From NCBI GenBank assembly GCA_030609215.1, contig JAUWCR010000080.1:1-6439 (forward strand): a stretch of DNA of 6,439 nucleotides. Direction: 5' to 3'. Of this stretch, positions 1-6,439 are shown in pieces. Below the pieces are notes generated by a model. That model made no database searches. It worked only from the letters and a program-made list of their open reading frames with translations, and was not told the origin of the DNA. The first letter of the stretch is position 1, and each line of letters starts with the position of its first letter. The position numbers and the translations under genes are program-made. The DNA comes from Actinomycetes bacterium (GTDB taxonomy: Bacteria > Actinomycetota > Humimicrobiia > Humimicrobiales > Humimicrobiaceae).

Positions 1-71
1 TATATTATACTATATTATTTTACTACTATTTGTTTATATATTTTATATTTTTTCTATTTATTTTTTATTTA

Positions 72-1532
72 TTAACTTGTAAATCTATCAATAGTATTCT
101 TAACAAATTTTTGCATAAAATTGAAAAATTTACCATCAGTAGACTCAATATAACACCTGATCAATGGCTCAGTGCCTGAAGGTCTTACAAGAATCCAGCT
201 TTTATCTTCAAAAATTAATTCTACTCCTTCTTTATCTATAACATTAACTACTTTTTTACTATTGATTATTTTATCTTTCTGATCGAGAAAAAAATTAGTA
301 ATATCATTTTTTTTATCTATTGGAATCTTTATATCGAGCCTTATATTTTTAAAATTACCAAACTCATTACGAATCTTATTTAAATAATCTGACAAATAAA
401 AACTGTTAAACTTTTTATTAAGAAAGGATTGAATCTCTACTAGAAGTAGAACTGCCAGCAGTCCATCTTTCTCAGGAATATGTCCTTTAATGCTTAACCC
501 CCCACTTTCTTCGCCACCGACTATAACATCATTATTAATCATCTCTTTACCAATATATTTAAAACCAACAGGGGTTTCCAATACATTAATATTATTTTTT
601 TCACATATTGCATCTATCAAGTGAGTAGTCGCTATAGATCTCACTACCCTATCTGATGAACTATATTTTCTAGTTTTTATAAGGTAATATAATATTAAAG
701 AAATAATATTATTAGGGCTAATAAAAATACCTTTACCGTCAATTACTCCAAATCTATCTGCATCTCCATCCAGTGCTATTCCCAGATCTAAATTATTTTT
801 TATAACATTGTTTTTAAGTAATATTAAATTATTTTCAGAAGGGTCAGGCAATTTTCCACCAAACAAAGTATCCCTATAATTATGAAATACAGTAGGTTCA
901 ATGTTAAGAACATCTATTAAAATTTCGGGAAGAATTTTACTACCTGAACCAAACATAGTATCAACTGCTATTTTAGGCTTATTCTTTTTTATTAATTCAC
1001 TATCAATATTTTCAATTAATTTGTTTTTATAGCTATCAAATTTAAAAATATAATTAATATTCTCATCATAATTATCACTTTCTATTATTTTCAAATCTAA
1101 ACTGTCTTTATTTTTAATTAAATCATTTACAATACTCTCTATTTTACGAGTTATGTTATTATCAGCGGGCCCACCATAATCAGGTATAAATTTAACTCCA
1201 TTATAGATAGGTGGATTATGACTTGCAGTAATCATTATTGCACCATCCAGTTTTAATTCTCTTACCATGAAAGCAGTAGTCGGCGTTGGTATAGATTCTT
1301 TTGATATAAATACTTTAATGTCATTTTTAGAAAAAATTTTACTAGCTTGTATAGCAAATTCTTCAGAAAGGAATCTATTATCATAACCAATAAATACTCC
1401 CTTTTCATTTAAATTATTACTTATTAAAAATTTGCTTATTGCCAGTATAATTAAACTAAAATTTTCGAAAGTAAATTCATCAGCTAAAATAGCTCTCCAT
1501 CCATCAGTTCCAAATTTTAATTTTTCTTCCAT
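72..1532 (-). CDS. Phosphoglucomutase/phosphomannomutase family protein (alpha-D-phosphohexomutase)
   Basis: A cytosolic enzyme that moves a phosphate between C1 and C6 of a hexose phosphate (glucose and/or mannose) through a phosphoserine intermediate. It supplies sugar-1-phosphates for nucleotide sugars, cell envelope glycans or glycogen. At 486 residues it has normal family length, and the four family signatures are in order: FGTDGWRA near residues 7-14; the phosphoserine loop ITASHNPP (Ser104 as the phosphorylated residue); the metal-binding loop DGDADR at 255-260; the sugar-specificity loop GGEESGG at 339-345; and the C-terminal phosphate-binding loop RPSGTEPL at 450-457. GEESGG, rather than the GEMSGH-type loop of classical ManB/AlgC, fits the broad 'PGM/PMM' group, so substrate preference is open and no symbol is given. 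The ATG start sits just before the conserved N-terminal motif. No Shine-Dalgarno sequence is visible upstream. It lies directly downstream of the tRNA and may be co-transcribed with it. Confidence 0.95.
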   Translation of the reverse strand: MEEKLKFGTDGWRAILADEFTFENFSLIILAISKFLISNNLNEKGVFIGYDNRFLSEEFAIQASKIFSKNDIKVFISKESIPTPTTAFMVRELKLDGAIMITASHNPPIYNGVKFIPDYGGPADNNITRKIESIVNDLIKNKDSLDLKIIESDNYDENINYIFKFDSYKNKLIENIDSELIKKNKPKIAVDTMFGSGSKILPEILIDVLNIEPTVFHNYRDTLFGGKLPDPSENNLILLKNNVIKNNLDLGIALDGDADRFGVIDGKGIFISPNNIISLILYYLIKTRKYSSSDRVVRSIATTHLIDAICEKNNINVLETPVGFKYIGKEMINNDVIVGGEESGGLSIKGHIPEKDGLLAVLLLVEIQSFLNKKFNSFYLSDYLNKIRNEFGNFKNIRLDIKIPIDKKNDITNFFLDQKDKIINSKKVVNVIDKEGVELIFEDKSWILVRPSGTEPLIRCYIESTDGKFFNFMQKFVKNTIDRFTS

Positions 1533-1551
1533 TTATTGATTAATTTTTTAT

Positions 1552-1567
1552 AAAATTGGTCAATTTT
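1552..1567 (-). repeat. Short AT-rich palindrome directly after tRNA-Pro
   Basis: A perfect inverted repeat (AAAATTG, two bases, CAATTTT on the minus strand) begins one base after the tRNA's encoded CCA. In RNA it would realistically fold as a six-pair AT stem with a four-base loop. It has no GC core and is followed by TATAAAAAATT rather than a U tract, so it is a poor intrinsic terminator. A role in tRNA 3' trimming, or no role at all, is equally possible. Confidence 0.3.
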
Positions 1568-1645
1568 TGGTCGGGACGAGAGGATTTGAACCTCCGACCC
1601 CCAGTACCCCATACTGGTGCGCTAGCCAAACTGCGCCACGTCCCG
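1568..1645 (-). tRNA. tRNA-Pro, anticodon GGG, with encoded CCA
   Basis: Read on the minus strand, the 78 bases fold into a complete cloverleaf. The acceptor stem CGGGACG/CGTCCCG is fully paired (7 bp), with C1-G72 and discriminator A73, which are bacterial proline identity features. The D stem is GCGC/GCGC with the conserved GG in its loop. The anticodon stem is CCAGT/ACTGG, and the T arm is GGAGG-TTCAAAT-CCTCT with one G-U pair. The seven-base anticodon loop ATGGGGT puts GGG at 1608-1610, so this tRNA reads CCC and CCU. A32-U38 flanks the loop, as I recall for E. coli tRNA-Pro(GGG). The 3' CCA is encoded at 1568-1570. The gene lies between gpsA (70 bases upstream) and the phosphohexomutase (35 bases downstream). 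Confidence 0.97.
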
Positions 1646-1664
1646 GTGTTTTTAAAGTAAAATT

Positions 1665-1670
1665 ATTATA
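1665..1670 (-). promoter_or_regulatory. Candidate -10 box upstream of tRNA-Pro
   Basis: A perfect TATAAT on the minus strand lies about 19 bases before the tRNA 5' end, a usual distance for a bacterial tRNA promoter with a short leader. No good TTGACA-like -35 box is found 16-18 bases further upstream; that stretch is plain AT-rich sequence. In a genome this AT-rich, TATAAT occurs often by chance, so the call rests mainly on position. Confidence 0.3.
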
Positions 1671-1715
1671 TATTTTAAGATATTAGAAAATATTAGTAAA
1701 GTAATGGTTTGTACA

Positions 1716-2738
1716 TTAAACCTCGGATTTAAACTTTCTTTTCATTAGAATGTTAACAGATTTAATAGGATCTAAATTATTATATATTATTTCATAAACA
1801 CAATTAGTTATTGGAACATCAATATTTTTAATTTTTGCTATTTCGTAAACTGCCTTTGTGGTTTTTACCCCTTCAGCAATCATAAACATACTACTTAAAA
1901 TTTCATTAATTTTCTCACCACTGCCAAGTCTCTCTCCAACTTCTCTATTTCTACTGTTCCTGCTTATGCATGTAGCAACAAGATCTCCCATACCTGCTGC
2001 TCCTGCAAATGTCTGTGGGTTTGCGCCAAGGTTTGTTCCAAATTTACTTAACTCATAGAGACCTCTGGTTACAAGAGATGCTTTTGTATTTGCACCATAA
2101 CCAAGACTATCTGAAATACCTGATGCTATTGCTATTATATTCTTCACTGCACCACTAACTTCAACACCGATTATATCTATATTTGTATACACTCTAAAAT
2201 AATCAGTTGAAATTATTGGTTGGAGATAATTCAGGAGTTTTACATTTAATGAAGATATAACTGTTACACTCGGTAATTTATTTGCGACCTCCAAAGCAAT
2301 GTTTGGACCGGATAAAATTACAATTTTTGATTTTAAATCTTCTGGAACACATTGCTGCATTACCTGAGACAATCTAAGGTTGGTTCCAGTTTCAAATCCT
2401 TTAGCCACATTTATAATAGCTTTGATTTTATTACAATTACAAAGTAATTCATTATAAAATGACTTTATTATACTTCTTAGGGTGTGTGAAGGAACTGCAA
2501 AAATAATTAAATCTGTGTTGTTTAATGCCTCTTTTTTATTTAAAAAAGGTTTAACATTTGCTGGAAGTTCAAGATTGCTGGTATATTTTTTATTCTTCCT
2601 GTATTTTTTAATTTCATTATAAGTAGACTCATTTCTTACCCATAATTTAATAATATAGCCTTTTTCAGCAAGCATTGCTGAAAGAGTTGTCCCCCAGCTC
2701 CCTCCTCCTATGATTGAAATTTTTAAATTCTTTTCCAT
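1716..2738 (-). CDS. gpsA: NAD(P)H-dependent glycerol-3-phosphate dehydrogenase
   Basis: A cytosolic enzyme that reduces dihydroxyacetone phosphate to sn-glycerol-3-phosphate, the backbone of bacterial phospholipids. The 340-residue length is typical. An N-terminal Rossmann fold opens with GGGSWGT at residues 11-17. Then come AVPSH at 81-85, the AKGFE motif with Lys113, and LSGPNIALEVA at 142-152. The catalytic Lys199 lies in SGAVKN, followed by the C-terminal domain signatures GAAGMGDLVATC (246-257), the RNSRN block (260-264) and IAEGVKT (287-293). The usual motif reads GAGGLGDL; Met here is a mild variant. The ATG start leaves six residues before the first beta strand and is the natural choice, although no Shine-Dalgarno sequence precedes it. 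The gene follows der after about 50 bases. The acyltransferase gene plsY, often located between the two, is not present. Confidence 0.97.
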   Translation of the reverse strand: MEKNLKISIIGGGSWGTTLSAMLAEKGYIIKLWVRNESTYNEIKKYRKNKKYTSNLELPANVKPFLNKKEALNNTDLIIFAVPSHTLRSIIKSFYNELLCNCNKIKAIINVAKGFETGTNLRLSQVMQQCVPEDLKSKIVILSGPNIALEVANKLPSVTVISSLNVKLLNYLQPIISTDYFRVYTNIDIIGVEVSGAVKNIIAIASGISDSLGYGANTKASLVTRGLYELSKFGTNLGANPQTFAGAAGMGDLVATCISRNSRNREVGERLGSGEKINEILSSMFMIAEGVKTTKAVYEIAKIKNIDVPITNCVYEIIYNNLDPIKSVNILMKRKFKSEV

Positions 2739-2788
2739 AATTAAATTAACAAAATTAAAAATATAAAAATATTATAAACATATCTAAA

Positions 2789-4114
2789 CTAATATTTAAA
2801 TTTAAAAAAAATTGGAGTTCCCATAAAACCAAAGTTTTTCCTTATATTATTTTCAATAAATCTTATTATATTAGTCTTTTTCCTTATATCCATATTTGAA
2901 AAAACTAAAAAATATGGCGGGTTATTTTTTAATTGCTTTATGAATTTTATTCTAAATTTTTTACTTTTCCAGTAAACTGCACTTTGGTGTTCTAGTTCTT
3001 TAAACAATTTTCTTAGTTTATTTTCAGTAACTTTTTTATCTCTCTCTTTAATTAGAGAATCAATCATTTTGAATATATTATTAATCCCTTTTTTATTTAA
3101 AGCACTAATCTTAAGAAATGGAATAAATCTTGCAAAATCTAATTTTTTATCAAAGTCATCTATCATTTTTTTTAAAACTTCCTTATCAACAATATCAATT
3201 TTATTAAATACAACACAAATACTTACTCCTTTTTCCAAACATATTTCAACTATTTTTATATCCTGTTTAGAAATTCCTTCCAAAGAGTCAATTAAAATTA
3301 AGCTTACTTCTGATTTTTCAATGGTTCTTAATGTTCTAAGTTTACTGTAATATTCAAGATCTTCTTCTTTTAATTTATTTTTTTTAAGCCCTGCAGTATC
3401 TATGAATCTATATTTTTTGTTACTGATAGTTATTATACTATCTATGCTATCTCTGGTCGTGCCTGCAACATTATCAACAATTGTTCTATCTTCTTTTATT
3501 ATAGTGTTAAATAATGTTGATTTCCCAACATTAGGTTTTCCAAGAATAGAAATGCTTGCAATATCTTCATCTATAATTCTTTTTTTGTTAGCATCCATAC
3601 TTACTATATATTTTTTTATTTTTTCAGTTACCTCATCCAATAGATCTCCAATGTTTATACCATGCATAGCTGATACTTCGATTGGATAACTAAATCCAAG
3701 TTCTAAGTAATCATTAGTATAATATTTATCTTTTTTGTTATCACATTTATTTCCAACAAATAATAAATCTTTATTTGATTTCCTAATTAAATCTGCCACT
3801 TCTTTATCTAGCGGAGACAATGGTTCCGTTAAGTCAACTAAAAAAATAATTAAATTAGATTCATAAATTGCTTCCTTTGCTTGAAGAAGTACCTGCATGG
3901 AAATCCTTTTTTTTGATTTAAAATCTATACCTCCTGTATCAAGGATATAAAAATTAATACCATTCCAATCAGTAGCGTAATATTTTCTATCTCTTGTTAT
4001 CATTGGCTCTTTGTGGACTATAGCTTCTCTTTTTTGGCATATTCTATTTATTAGTGTTGATTTTCCTACATTTGGCTTTCCAATTATGGCAATTTTTGGT
4101 ATATCTTCTTTCAT
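2789..4114 (-). CDS. der: Ribosome biogenesis GTPase Der (EngA)
   Basis: An essential double-GTPase that binds and matures the 50S ribosomal subunit. Numbered from the ATG at 4114 (441 residues, normal for the family), the first G domain has GKPNVGKS at 12-19, ITRDR at 39-43, DTGG at 59-62 and NKCD at 122-125. The second has GKPNVGKS at 192-199, GTTRDS at 218-223, DTAG at 239-242 and NKID at 304-307. A C-terminal KH-like domain follows (about 365-441) with the conserved RIKF, NPPYFLVF and FGFMGTPI segments. An in-frame TTG at 4132 would add six residues. I prefer the ATG because Der proteins usually begin only a few residues before the first P-loop strand, and because a purine-rich GGAAAG lies about 11 bases upstream as a weak ribosome binding site. 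In the first switch region PMI replaces the usual PGV/PGT before TRDR. The gene follows the DUF512 gene by about 60 bases, a common pairing. Confidence 0.96.
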   Translation of the reverse strand: MKEDIPKIAIIGKPNVGKSTLINRICQKREAIVHKEPMITRDRKYYATDWNGINFYILDTGGIDFKSKKRISMQVLLQAKEAIYESNLIIFLVDLTEPLSPLDKEVADLIRKSNKDLLFVGNKCDNKKDKYYTNDYLELGFSYPIEVSAMHGINIGDLLDEVTEKIKKYIVSMDANKKRIIDEDIASISILGKPNVGKSTLFNTIIKEDRTIVDNVAGTTRDSIDSIITISNKKYRFIDTAGLKKNKLKEEDLEYYSKLRTLRTIEKSEVSLILIDSLEGISKQDIKIVEICLEKGVSICVVFNKIDIVDKEVLKKMIDDFDKKLDFARFIPFLKISALNKKGINNIFKMIDSLIKERDKKVTENKLRKLFKELEHQSAVYWKSKKFRIKFIKQLKNNPPYFLVFSNMDIRKKTNIIRFIENNIRKNFGFMGTPIFFKFKY

Positions 4115-4172
4115 AATTAATTTACTTTCCAATTAGTTAAAATATTTAGCAAATATATATTTTGTTTATTAT

Positions 4173-5267
4173 TTAACATATTTCTTTTACAAAACTTAAT
4201 CCATCTTCAGGTATTATTTTTATTCGATTACTAATTCTTTTTATTTCATGCTTTCTGTAATTATCAATTGTCAAATTATCTTTATTAAAAATACAATCAG
4301 GTATAATTATTTTACTATATTTTGTTATTTTTATTTTCTTTAGATTAGATATTATATCAATTCCGCTTAAAAGTCCTGTGACTTTAATATTTCCACCAAA
4401 AAAATCATTTTTTATACTGATTACTTTTAAATAAGGGTTAACCAGTAAATTAAAATCTTTCCACTTCTCTCCTATTATTTTTAATGTATTAATTATTACA
4501 TGTTTTCCATATTCTGAAGTGATTACAAGGATACCTTTTTTATACGGATTATTATTGTTATCTATTAAATTTATAAAAAATTTTTTCTTATTATCTTGAA
4601 AGAATTTAAAAATCTGGTTTAGGAAATTTATATATTTACCTACTCCATTATTAATTTGATAAAAATCTTTGTAATAATTGTAATCAGGGAATTTCTTTTC
4701 AGCAATAACATAAAACTCATCAGACAGAAAAATATTATCAGAATTATATTTTTTATTAAAATTGTTAGTAAAATTAATTATTTCAGATGCACTTATCTTA
4801 GTATAAGGTTTTAATTCACTGTAATTATTATATTTAGTTATCCCTACCGGCACTATACCAATAGATATGATATTATTAAAATACTTAGTTAATTTTGTAA
4901 GAGTATTCTCTAAATCTTTCCCATCATTTATTCCAGGACATAAAACAATTTGAATATTTGTTTTAATTCCATTATTGTCAAGAATCTTTAAATTTTTAAC
5001 TCCAGAAATGCTATTTTTATTTTGAAATATTTTATTTCTAATTTTTATATCAAAGCTATGAAGTGAAATATATAATGGATAAAGATTGTATTTTATTATT
5101 TTATTTAAATCCTTTTCTTTAATATTAGTTAATGTTATAAAATTTCCATTTATAAAGGATTGAAGATAATCATCATCTTTTATATATAAAGTAGGCCTAA
5201 GATTTTTCGGCAGCTGTTTTACAAAGCAAAAGATGCAGTCGTTGTTGCAAATTCTTATTTTATTCAA
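4173..5267 (-). CDS. DUF512 family radical-SAM-like protein lacking the N-terminal PDZ domain
   Basis: A member of the DUF512 (PF04459) family, related to the cyanobacterial TIGR03279 'FeS oxidoreductase' proteins; its biochemical function is not established. The N-terminus carries CNNDCIFC (Cys7, Cys11, Cys14), matching the CX3CX2C pattern that binds the radical-SAM 4Fe-4S cluster. Family blocks follow: KDDDYLQSFINGNFITLTN (30-48), LYISLHS (65-71), QIVLCPGINDG (106-116), GIVPVGIT (137-144), LSDEFYVIAE (181-190), the YYKDFYQINNGVG block (198-210) and the C-terminal NDFFGGNIKVTGLLSGIDI (287-305). Full-length relatives have a PDZ-like domain and about 70 more residues before the cysteines. Here ispH ends only 44 bases upstream, so that part is missing. 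The TTG start is uncertain: the frame stays open upstream to a stop at 5340-5342, but no ATG or GTG occurs in it. The C-terminal domain looks intact, so a working but shortened protein is more likely than a pseudogene. Confidence 0.85.
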   Translation of the reverse strand: MNKIRICNNDCIFCFVKQLPKNLRPTLYIKDDDYLQSFINGNFITLTNIKEKDLNKIIKYNLYPLYISLHSFDIKIRNKIFQNKNSISGVKNLKILDNNGIKTNIQIVLCPGINDGKDLENTLTKLTKYFNNIISIGIVPVGITKYNNYSELKPYTKISASEIINFTNNFNKKYNSDNIFLSDEFYVIAEKKFPDYNYYKDFYQINNGVGKYINFLNQIFKFFQDNKKKFFINLIDNNNNPYKKGILVITSEYGKHVIINTLKIIGEKWKDFNLLVNPYLKVISIKNDFFGGNIKVTGLLSGIDIISNLKKIKITKYSKIIIPDCIFNKDNLTIDNYRKHEIKRISNRIKIIPEDGLSFVKEIC

Positions 5268-5311
5268 AATATTACATATTTTTAAGTTATTGATTATAAA
5301 TCTTACATTAA

Positions 5312-6163
5312 TTAAATTTCTTCGATTAACTTTTTTACGTTAAAAATATCTTCTTGCGGGGTTGATGCACCGCCGCTTATACCGATATTTTTCCCACCTT
5401 TTACCCAATCCAAATTTAAGTCTTTATAGTTTTCAATATAGTATGTTCTGGGATTATATTTTTTAGATATTTCTGCAAGATGAGCAGTATTTGCACTGTT
5501 TTTCCCGCCAACAATTATCATCACATCAACTTTTTTTGATAGTTCTTTAGTAGAGTTTTGCCTTTTTTTTGTAGTATCACAGATAGTATTTTCAATTAAT
5601 ATTTCATTACCTTTTTCAAGTATTTTACTTACAATTAATTGAAATTTTTCAATTGTTGAAGTTGTTTGTACTACTATCCCAATTCTATTATTTTTTCTTA
5701 AAACATCAATATCTTTTTCATCTTCTATTACCATAACTGATTTTTTACTTTTTATATGATCCCTTATTCCTATTACTTCAGGGTGATTTTTACTCCCGAT
5801 TATTACCAGATAGTATCCCTTTTTGGATAACATTTTTGCCTTGGATTGTGCATTTTTTACAAAAGGACAGGTTGCATTTACTATTTTAATATTTTTTGCT
5901 TTTAATCTTTTTAAAATTTCTGGCCCCACACCATGGGACCTGACAATAAATACACTCCCTGGAGTTATTTCAGCTTCATCAGCTGCAATAATCAACCCTT
6001 TTTTTGATAATTTATCAACCACTCCCTTATTATGAATAATTTGCCCAAGAGAGTAGATTTTTACATTATTGTTTTTATATTTTTTAAGGGTACGCTCGGT
6101 TATATCTAAAGCTCTTTTAACTCCAAAACAGTAACCTGAATATTTTGCAATTTCTATATTCAT
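5312..6163 (-). CDS. ispH: 4-hydroxy-3-methylbut-2-enyl diphosphate reductase
   Basis: The last enzyme of the MEP isoprenoid pathway: a cytosolic iron-sulfur protein that reduces HMBPP to a mixture of IPP and DMAPP. At 283 residues it matches the short bacterial form. All three cluster cysteines are present: Cys12 (GYCFGV), Cys99 (ATCPFV) and Cys195 (CDTTKKRQ). The substrate-binding and proton-transfer residues are also in place: His44 (HNKGVV), His77 (RSHGVG), His127 and Glu129 (NHPEV), Thr167 (QTTS), Ser223 and Asn225 (KNSANT) and Ser267 (GGASTPQED). There is no S1-domain fusion of the kind seen in some Clostridia. The ATG start lies right before the first beta strand; upstream sequence (TTAGAAAA) gives only a weak purine stretch as a binding site. 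A TATAAT sits about 20-25 bases before the start, but promoter calls in such AT-rich DNA are unreliable. It lies between plsC and the DUF512 gene. Confidence 0.97.
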   Translation of the reverse strand: MNIEIAKYSGYCFGVKRALDITERTLKKYKNNNVKIYSLGQIIHNKGVVDKLSKKGLIIAADEAEITPGSVFIVRSHGVGPEILKRLKAKNIKIVNATCPFVKNAQSKAKMLSKKGYYLVIIGSKNHPEVIGIRDHIKSKKSVMVIEDEKDIDVLRKNNRIGIVVQTTSTIEKFQLIVSKILEKGNEILIENTICDTTKKRQNSTKELSKKVDVMIIVGGKNSANTAHLAEISKKYNPRTYYIENYKDLNLDWVKGGKNIGISGGASTPQEDIFNVKKLIEEI

Positions 6164-6258
6164 TTTTCTAATTTCTATATATTATAAATACCAATATAAA
6201 ATATTAAACTCATCACCCCATATATCATGTTATTTTGTGGACTATAATTTTATGGATG

Positions 6259-6439
6259 TTATTTTATTTCGTTATATAATTCCTTTATTGATATCATTAC
6301 TTTTTCTAAAATAATATTTATTGCTTCCTTTTTGCTATATTTTTTTACAATATCTTCAATGTGAATTAAATTCCCATAATATATTTTAACTTTTGGGAAA
6401 AATATTCTTTTATGTGGTTTCTGAATTATTTTGTTTGTA
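6259..6439 (-). CDS. plsC: 1-acyl-sn-glycerol-3-phosphate acyltransferase (PlsC family), C-terminal fragment at window edge
   Basis: Only the last 59 codons and the TAA stop are inside the window; the gene continues past the right edge. The visible protein contains KPHKRIFFPKVKIYYGNLIHI, which resembles the last conserved strand of PlsC/AGPAT proteins (typically a 'P.v.v.iG.pi' pattern), followed by a lysine-rich C-terminal helix. The catalytic HX4D motif and the other acyltransferase blocks would lie outside the window, so the assignment rests on this tail and on its position upstream of ispH, where plsC is common. PlsC proteins add the second acyl chain to lysophosphatidate at the membrane, downstream of GpsA in the same pathway. 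An uncharacterised acyltransferase paralogue cannot be ruled out. Confidence 0.7.
   Translation of the reverse strand, partial: TNKIIQKPHKRIFFPKVKIYYGNLIHIEDIVKKYSKKEAINIILEKVMISIKELYNEIK

Noticed and set aside
1..71. Possible terminator after the phosphohexomutase
   Set aside because: The stretch is almost pure A/T with no GC-containing stem followed by a U run in the direction of transcription.
1858..2058. Plus-strand ORF opposite gpsA
   Set aside because: It is the antisense of the most conserved part of gpsA, has a low-complexity Leu/Ser/Pro composition and matches no family I know.
3069..3689. Two plus-strand ORFs opposite der
   Set aside because: Both are antisense shadows of der; their hydrophobic look comes from Lys/Asn/Glu codons read in reverse.
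5823..6035. Plus-strand ORF opposite ispH
   Set aside because: It is antisense to well-conserved ispH motifs, with no independent family signature or binding site.
6164..6258. Riboswitch or structured leader upstream of ispH
   Set aside because: The 95-base spacer is too short and AT-rich, and I see no convincing paired stems beyond a few bases.

Overview
This is an ordinary-looking housekeeping segment from a very AT-rich bacterium; G+C is roughly a quarter by eye, not computed. Every gene I can support lies on the minus strand. In transcription order (right to left) they are: the 3' end of a PlsC-type lysophosphatidate acyltransferase, ispH, a DUF512/radical-SAM-like protein, der (engA), gpsA, a proline tRNA, and a phosphoglucomutase/phosphomannomutase. 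Gaps between genes are short (about 40-180 bases) and the plus strand carries nothing credible.

Organism: Der, IspH (MEP pathway), GpsA and PlsC (ester-linked glycerol-3-phosphate lipids) mark a bacterium. The cluster plsC - ispH - DUF512 - der - (plsY) - gpsA is the kind of synteny seen in Firmicutes and some other deep, largely monoderm lineages. The DUF512 family is common in Clostridia, Chloroflexota and Cyanobacteria. The low G+C, compact spacing and near absence of Shine-Dalgarno sequences would suit a streamlined lineage, for example an AT-rich Chloroflexota/SAR202-like or Atribacterota-like organism. That placement is a low-confidence inference.

Layout: 1-71 is AT-rich spacer past the phosphomutase stop, with no recognisable hairpin. 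72-1532 is the phosphohexomutase. 1568-1645 is tRNA-Pro(GGG) with an encoded CCA, followed by a short AT palindrome. 1716-2738 is gpsA. 2789-4114 is der, for which an ATG is preferred over an upstream TTG. 4173-5267 is the DUF512 protein, which lacks the usual N-terminal PDZ domain. 5312-6163 is ispH with all catalytic residues. 6164-6258 is spacer, and 6259-6439 is the C-terminal 59 codons of plsC, cut by the window edge. No stretch over 300 bases lacks a gene.

How the genes fit together: GpsA makes sn-glycerol-3-phosphate and PlsC performs the second acylation of it, so both serve phospholipid synthesis. IspH ends the MEP isoprenoid route. Der matures the 50S ribosomal subunit. The phosphomutase feeds sugar nucleotide or glycogen metabolism. 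plsY, often found between der and gpsA, is absent here. I found no defence system, mobile element, CRISPR array or novel multi-gene system. The points most worth a second look are the shortened DUF512 protein with its uncertain start, the weak or missing ribosome binding sites, and the missing plsY.
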